Part shown: positions 8,201-10,331 of the stretch, in pieces
Layout of the letters: every line of letters starts with the position of its first letter
Position numbering within the stretch: position 1 is the stretch's first letter
DNA from: an uncultured Eggerthellaceae bacterium
Lineage (GTDB): Bacteria > Actinomycetota > Coriobacteriia > Coriobacteriales > Eggerthellaceae
Direction of reading: 5' to 3'
DNA: 10,331 nucleotides
NCBI GenBank assembly: GCA_958454405.1
Contig: CAUEBO010000080.1
Location: 1 to 10,331 of the forward strand
Notes under the pieces: model-generated
The model's database searches: none
Told to the model about the DNA's origin: nothing
What the model saw: the letters and a program-made list of their open reading frames with translations, nothing else
Position numbers and translations under genes: made by a program

Positions 8201-9169
8201 GCCCATGTGTCCGATGGTGCCGTCTACCAGCTTGTCATCGCGGCAGACAGCACCATGGAGCGCTTCGCGCCCGTGGGCCAGAGCGGCATCATGGGCCAGG
8301 TCGTCAACGACGTCGTCCGCACTGACATCAGCCTCAAGAAGGTATCGGAGACAAACCCCTCGAAGACGCTGCCCGGTTCAACCTACGGGCTGTACAAGCG
8401 CGCATCTGCACAAGGCCCGTTCGCCCGGGTGGGCCTCCCTCTGCTCTCGGCCGAGCAGCCGCTCGATCCCGGGCTGCAGCTCATCGCGAAAGCGACGACC
8501 GATGCTGACGGCATGCTGACGTTCAAGGGCGTTCTCATGGACCAGGAGTACGTTATACGGGAGCTTGCGGCGCCCGACGGCAGCCTGGTGTCGAAAAATC
8601 CCATCGTCATGGCGTTCGCCATGGGCGAGGACAACGTGCCCCGGCTTGTATCGTTCGACGATGGCTCGGGCACGGCCAGGCTGGATGACGACGGTGCTGT
8701 CGTGTGGAGGGAACCGCAGGTGATCGTCGATTTCTCGAAGGAAGACGAGAGTGGAGCCCGGTTGGCCGGGGCGGAGCTTGCCGTGGTGGATGCGGGCGGC
8801 GCGAGGGTCGTGGGCCCGTGGACATCATCGGGCGATGTCGCCCATCGCAGCGAGGGCGTGCTGGTCGCAGGCGAAAGCTATCGGCTCGTGGAGCTTCGGG
8901 CTCCGGACGGATACGAGCTTGCCAAGGACGTAGCGTTCGTGGTGGACGATCCGGTTCTAGGCCCAGACGAGGGCCATGTGCAGGCGGTGTGGATGGTCGA
9001 CCAGGCCGCCGTGGGGGGCGGTTTTCCGCCGTCGGCATCGGATGCCTCAGGCGGACTCACCAAGACGGGTGACGACCTGTTCTCGCTGGGCTTGCTCCTC
9101 GGTGGAGTCGGCCTCTGCGCCACGATGGTCGCCCTTGCGGTTGCGGTGCGCTGTCGTCGCAAGGGCTAA
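2183..9169 (+). CDS. Giant wall-anchored adhesin: Cna/SdrG-like modules plus ten SpaA/Cna-B stalk modules
   Basis: This 2,328-residue secreted surface protein starts at ATG 2183, five bases after AAAGGGG (2171-2177). The order is signal peptide 1-33 and acidic Ala/Glu/Asp/Gln linker 34-130. A beta-rich adhesive region of about six immunoglobulin-type modules spans 131-1050; the later ones carry WTVKV (315-319), AWEIVV (451-456), DWTINPS (601-607), HYRIVANG (746-753) and YRIDVNPNG (923-931), which recall the W/Y-x-I/V-x-V-N-P strand of Cna/Sdr collagen-binding-type folds. Ten SpaA/Cna-B modules (about 1058-2273) follow, then the LTKTG sorting signal (2292-2296), a membrane span and the tail RCRRKG. 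The likely role is covalent attachment to peptidoglycan and binding of host or neighbour-cell ligands at the end of a protease-resistant stalk. No pilin-type YPK polymerisation motif was seen, so a monomeric fibrillar adhesin is favoured over a pilus subunit. About 14 scattered cysteines are unusual for this class. No sortase is nearby. The ligand is unknown. Confidence 0.9.
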   Translation: MQHRTARNVVSAFMAFVLVFTCNSAAFRPLAMAEAVAKPGTGQASPSERGDEQAGQAEKQQDAPCVGEGPVFDAGANEALDETAEQGTTLQGDDGPTTAVPAKVEDSLCEALSLSAELSATGGDAVDVTDDREQLDLALVRFSYVDVGGAEHKIEPNESRQYDFSSIPIASIAEMRMEIDFSILKDDVTRSINAGDEFRFGLPGKLFKMKGNEMAQEILSPAGELIATYTIKDNTAVVVFAQAVDIDEGNVDIVGGVDCSFELNVDGLNDDEPTSADMQLQAGGPVYTFIASKKGSDLKGIEKTGVYNKDDCTVTWTVKVGTDPASAGIPLKGVTVADVYDATQQTEVGVYGPDGATKLDVDETPDGFSYTFLGDSPALAPYELVVRATVASGVLEAAVADDQVLKNTATMTAPEGSGVSVAGDPSATGTVSVPKYGISKQGTPLNSSTMAWEIVVNEGGVGAAKDVVVYDRLDARATYSDGTLKVNGTSVTVFDSAPDPAPSGTYAVITAEDAGAHLLEVHFAGTVSAEQRIAFETDIDTGLMEDVDIAFPNEAWITFAWPNGCGPDPSSFKPLDISTNFQVAYLNKKTPSYDEHTGVIDWTINPSTRTEKYSKGIVTDKINDDQEFIPGSVVVKSGGETLSPEVLAQVFSYDADTKTLSFTFDSPAYSLSDIAIEYQSQAINFKNENAVDHLYENSAHLDVYVDDEAKFQADDAASRSFRNEFLAKTSDYVVVDDNNGSTGYVHYRIVANGSQMPCTNLKLEDDLSALVAKAVPGAGAGTEKALGIDDFAIDADTAHVIKVTKTKGSVETDVTNSFDVSAWAANKKIVADFSADPRASYTVDLYLTLKKDVLLGLEREFAGSFSIEMSNTAIAMADEFNEGAPVQVTCEGAAQQGGIGEQLVSKSSDGTHAVDTDDPYLAYRIDVNPNGADLRGAVLIDMFDPALAIDPSSVKLHRATHSAGGAISDELGAEVAEGWSKELVYDAAKARTVLRVGLPDGTASYVVEYRARVVAPVKSGSVVNDVSMSSSNGPSGSSTCTTAVDESSWGWLTKKAAYKLVKADEFGGKASPIAGVTFNLYSDQGKTQLVATAISNERGIVAFYGLDLDKTYYYDEPKAANGYQALQYNADLNQFTTGGAGSNVVAGEATLNKRTTSDVDVVFTKSFADSGSISSPQSEFRLWLYPNGFGNSKKVAVSVSGSDGLYAFAGGSDPSSTITSKASGGTLTFTGLPWGCYGLEETNPQPGYAAYEGMRRFEVARPAGDAGGGAWSVNYGPKAVGLLDPQSIVNEKTAIAVEKNSPDGTSLAGAKLVVYTTDALGGKTETVATSPFDGSLYAMTIPDGTGNSFTWDLTGLAAGAYVLSEDEAPTDSQLAKFADVKLSVDAYGKAHVASGSGTVANGTLVKVSDDVAEITLKKLDQFGAGVAGAVIALQRQEGSSWIEVAEWTTTDAETSRTFAVLRDTAYRFIETTAPAGYLPASDGGAGYESCIEFAIDAYGKMTVLDAGLHNPSGLDSGNKGYGNAADADKKAIIMRNERIVGQASFEKCDSSTAAMPLEDAQFDLYRVGAQGDGSDDAKVNQDGRFASGVDGTVTTVGSQLTNALTGEAVANGLAPGTYYFKEVQTRDDFVLPAGDAANTPRFVIEADGSNRYTWCDVESNGPQHVVPVYNADAEPAAMANAPLAATVVVNKVGPVLDAGDQPLPGAAFRLSGTTASGKTYERTVETASQDATLNWEDSNGGAHVASVSKGQAAFVNVPAGSYTVVETASAPGYVLDATSYQVTVDADVAGTTYAVGVGAGDGRVVRNEPTSVQLDKVDNASSPQRLDGAKLVLSGTFADGTAEQKWVSGQEAWTLEGLLIVGETYMLTEEEPLDGFLALPGAVAFKLTGTGAVELEQNPAYFDGSKAAVLSESGLLSIRNMRELSFAKVELYAESCSDASLGADGADATRPLAGAEFTVYEDEGCAAPAKTVEGAGVVGVSGADGKVLLPSLKAGTYYVKEMKTPDAHVSDGAVYQLVIAADSTMERFAPVGQSGIMGQVVNDVVRTDISLKKVSETNPSKTLPGSTYGLYKRASAQGPFARVGLPLLSAEQPLDPGLQLIAKATTDADGMLTFKGVLMDQEYVIRELAAPDGSLVSKNPIVMAFAMGEDNVPRLVSFDDGSGTARLDDDGAVVWREPQVIVDFSKEDESGARLAGAELAVVDAGGARVVGPWTSSGDVAHRSEGVLVAGESYRLVELRAPDGYELAKDVAFVVDDPVLGPDEGHVQAVWMVDQAAVGGGFPPSASDASGGLTKTGDDLFSLGLLLGGVGLCATMVALAVAVRCRRKG
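5354..9001 (+). repeat. Ten consecutive SpaA/Cna-B modules within the adhesin
   Basis: The modules begin near these strand-A lysines: 1062, 1165, 1299, 1418, 1547, 1691, 1816, 1928, 2053 and 2186. Each has a later aromatic-x-x-x-E box, for example YRFIETTAPAGY in module 4, YTVVETASAPGY in module 6 and YRLVELRAPDGY in module 10. Modules 1-8 end on a strand containing Asn, such as NEK, NER, NEP or ND. Lys, Glu and Asn are the donor, catalyst and acceptor of intramolecular isopeptide bonds in Cna-B domains. The modules are strongly diverged with no long nucleotide repeats, so the array looks old and not recently amplified. Confidence 0.8.
9056..9166 (+). other. C-terminal cell-wall sorting signal with variant motif LTKTG
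   Basis: Residues 2292-2328 read LTKTG-DD, then a hydrophobic span of about 24 residues (FSLGLLLGGVGL onward) and the positive tail RCRRKG. This is the tripartite sortase substrate layout, with Thr replacing the canonical Pro of LPXTG. A Ser/Ala/Gly/Pro-rich wall-spanning linker precedes it. Confidence 0.8.
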
Positions 9170-9194
9170 CGCCGGACGAGGGCTAAGGCGTTAG
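9166..9194. terminator. Convergent inverted repeat spanning both stop codons, possible shared terminator
   Basis: CTAACGCC (9166-9173) is the exact inverse of GGCGTTAG (9187-9194), with a 13-base loop. The left arm contains the adhesin TAA (9167-9169) and the right arm the acetyltransferase stop (TTA on the plus strand, 9191-9193). A direct repeat AGGGCTAA also occurs at 9162-9169 and 9179-9186. There is no T-tract on either strand, so termination efficiency is uncertain. Confidence 0.45.
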
Positions 9195-9625
9195 AGCGGC
9201 TTCTTCATCCAGATATGTTCCACGTGCTCGTCGAGCTCGATCGGGCCGTAGGGCACATAGCCCGCGCGCTCGTAGAACGACGTGACGGAGCATTGGGCAT
9301 GCAGATGCATCTCGGTCGCGCCGGATGCGCGCGCCAGGCGCTCCGACTCCTCGAGCAGCGCGGCTCCGAGGCCCTCCTTGCGCATCTCGCGCAGCACGGC
9401 CAGCCGTCCGAAGACCCAGCGGCCCGCCTCGTCCGGATGGTCCGGATCGGGGAACGTCCGTGCGCAGCCTGCCAGCTTTCCGTCGCGGTACAGGGTGACG
9501 TGGATGGTGGCGGGGTCGCCGTCGAGGCCGTCGAACTCGTCTTTGAAACCCTGCTCGTCCATGAACACGCGCTCGCGGACGAAGCGAGCGTCTTGAAACC
9601 TGCCCTGCTCGAACCTTAGGTCCAT
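9191..9625 (-). CDS. GNAT-family N-acetyltransferase, ElaA/YjcF-like
   Basis: This 144-residue cytoplasmic acetyltransferase would transfer an acetyl group from acetyl-CoA to an amine substrate that cannot be named. The N-terminal segment VRERVFMDEQGFKDEFDGLD (16-35) matches the V-F-x-x-E-Q-x-x-x-x-E-x-D pattern of ElaA/YjcF proteins. The CoA-binding motif A is RLAVLREMRKEGLGAAL (74-90), with the R-x-x-G-x-G pyrophosphate loop (82-87). FYERAGYVPYG (117-127) is the usual GNAT C-terminal strand-helix. Length is normal for the family. The start ATG (9625-9623) follows AAAGGCGG (9639-9632), six bases away, on the minus strand. It converges on the adhesin gene with a 21-base gap and diverges from argS, so it is probably monocistronic. 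Confidence 0.88.
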   Translation of the reverse strand: MDLRFEQGRFQDARFVRERVFMDEQGFKDEFDGLDGDPATIHVTLYRDGKLAGCARTFPDPDHPDEAGRWVFGRLAVLREMRKEGLGAALLEESERLARASGATEMHLHAQCSVTSFYERAGYVPYGPIELDEHVEHIWMKKPL

Positions 9626-9658
9626 AGGAGACCGCCTTTCTCGATGACGTGCACCACC

Positions 9659-9667
9659 ACCATAGCA
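9659..9667 (-). promoter_or_regulatory. Possible extended -10 for the acetyltransferase gene
   Basis: On the minus strand TGCTATGGT reads as an extended TGn followed by TATGGT (4 of 6 consensus), about 33 bases upstream of the ATG. No recognisable -35 hexamer lies at the expected distance, so support is weak. Confidence 0.22.
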
Positions 9668-9774
9668 GACAAGCAGCCGGGAGCTTCTTGGCAGACGACG
9701 GTGTGGATGTTTTCTGCATATGGTTCCGCTCGCGTTCCGCCCCCTGCCTCGCCGAGTCCCCCGAAGGGAAAAGG

Positions 9775-9788
9775 TGGTAGAATTCTAC
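9775..9788 (+). promoter_or_regulatory. Extended -10 candidate for argS inside a perfect 12-bp palindrome
   Basis: TGG (9775-9777) followed by TAGAAT (9778-9783) forms an extended -10 with 5 of 6 consensus matches. GTAGAATTCTAC (9777-9788) is a perfect palindrome that covers this hexamer. A dimeric regulator binding here would block RNA polymerase. No clear -35 is seen. The rest of the 9626-9829 intergenic region shows no gene. Confidence 0.35.
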
Positions 9789-9829
9789 AGCATGTACCGT
9801 TGGATCTGTCGATAGGAAAGATGCTCACC

Positions 9830-10331
9830 ATGCAAATTCGCGAACAACTTGAACAGGTCTTCGACGCGGCCATCGCGGCTGCCGCCGAGGACGGATCGCT
9901 TGCGCTCGAAACGCTGCCCGAGGCGGCGCTCGAACGACCGCGCGACGAGGGCAACGGCGATTGGGCCTCCACCGTCGCCATGCGCTCCGCCAAGCTGGCG
10001 AAGAAGAGCCCGCGCGAGATCGCGCAGATCATCGTCGACCATCTTCCCGAAAACGACATGATCGCCTCGGTAGACATCGCCGGTCCGGGCTTCATCAACA
10101 TCCGCCTGGCTCCCGCCGTGCTCCAAGGCGTCGCCGCCACGGCGCGCGCCGAGAAGGGCGACTTCGGCAAGGGCGAGATACCGGAAGGCGAGCGCAAGAT
10201 CAACCTCGAGTACATCTCGGCGAACCCCACCGGGCCCCTGCACGTGGGCCACGGGCGCTGGGCCGCGCTCGGCGACGCCACGGCGCGCGTCATGCGCCAT
10301 GCGGGCTACGACGTGTTCGAGGAGTTCTACA
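9830..10331 (+). CDS. argS: Arginyl-tRNA synthetase, N-terminal part (truncated by window end)
   Basis: The first 167 residues of class I arginyl-tRNA synthetase are visible; the enzyme charges tRNA-Arg with arginine in the cytoplasm. The N-terminal additional domain that contacts the tRNA D-loop occupies about 1-110 and includes the family-like stretch DIAGPGFINIRL (82-93). The catalytic domain opens with EYISANPTGPLHVGHGRWAA (127-146), where HVGH (138-141) is the HIGH signature. Two in-frame ATGs exist, at 9821 and 9830. AGGAAA (9814-9819) is only one base from the first but ten from the second, so 9830 is preferred; using 9821 would add MLT. The KMSKS motif and anticodon-binding domain lie beyond the window. 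Confidence 0.95.
   Translation, partial: MQIREQLEQVFDAAIAAAAEDGSLALETLPEAALERPRDEGNGDWASTVAMRSAKLAKKSPREIAQIIVDHLPENDMIASVDIAGPGFINIRLAPAVLQGVAATARAEKGDFGKGEIPEGERKINLEYISANPTGPLHVGHGRWAALGDATARVMRHAGYDVFEEFY

Noticed and set aside
2183..9169. Reading the adhesin as a polymerising pilin backbone
   Set aside because: No YPK-type pilin motif and no adjacent pilin-class sortase or minor pilin were seen; length and head modules favour a monomeric adhesin.
9616..10293. 225-codon minus-strand frame across the argS start and intergenic region
   Set aside because: Opposite argS, Ser/Ala-rich with no motif, and it would overlap the acetyltransferase start region.
1..10331. CRISPR array, insertion sequence, tRNA or phage features
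   Set aside because: No regularly spaced repeats, transposase-like frame, tRNA cloverleaf or phage gene was found on either strand.

Overview
The window is about 10.3 kb of GC-rich DNA with compact operons. The style of the proteins and the mix of genes (an arginine-deiminase-type locus, a very large Cna/SpaA-type surface protein with a C-terminal wall-sorting signal) suggest a Gram-positive actinobacterium, most likely a gut coriobacterium of the Eggerthellaceae. This lineage call is inference from gene content and composition; no rRNA or other marker is present.

Layout. (1) Bases 1-47 hold the last 14 codons of an upstream gene, read as the carbamate kinase C-terminus. Two back-to-back hairpins follow, then a YfcC-family membrane carrier (265-1890). 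Together these look like the 3' end of an arginine deiminase (arc) operon, with the carrier in the slot where an arginine/ornithine antiporter is expected. A strong hairpin terminator (1935-1966) closes this block. (2) A roughly 215-bp regulatory region (1967-2182) carries phased GTTTGA-like direct repeats, a G7 tract, a small inverted repeat and an extended -10-like element. It leads into one 6,987-bp gene (2183-9169) for a 2,328-residue secreted, wall-anchored adhesin. The adhesin has a signal peptide, an acidic linker, about six Cna/SdrG-like immunoglobulin-type modules, ten SpaA/Cna-B stalk modules with Lys/Glu/Asn isopeptide signatures, and an LTKTG sorting signal with a membrane anchor and basic tail. 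(3) A convergent ElaA/YjcF-like GNAT acetyltransferase (9191-9625, minus strand) meets the adhesin gene at an inverted repeat that contains both stop codons. (4) A 204-bp divergent intergenic region carries a perfect 12-bp palindrome over a possible -10 box and leads to the start of argS (arginyl-tRNA synthetase, from 9830), cut by the window end.

Functional reading. The left block handles arginine catabolism and exchange, and the right end is housekeeping translation. The adhesin is a single-gene surface module with no sortase or partner pilin in the window. The parts most worth a second look are the adhesin architecture, its variant sorting motif, its two terminal stalk modules with altered isopeptide residues, the acidic insertion in the YfcC carrier, and the uncharacterised regulatory palindromes and repeats. 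I did not find a multi-gene system of a clearly new kind.
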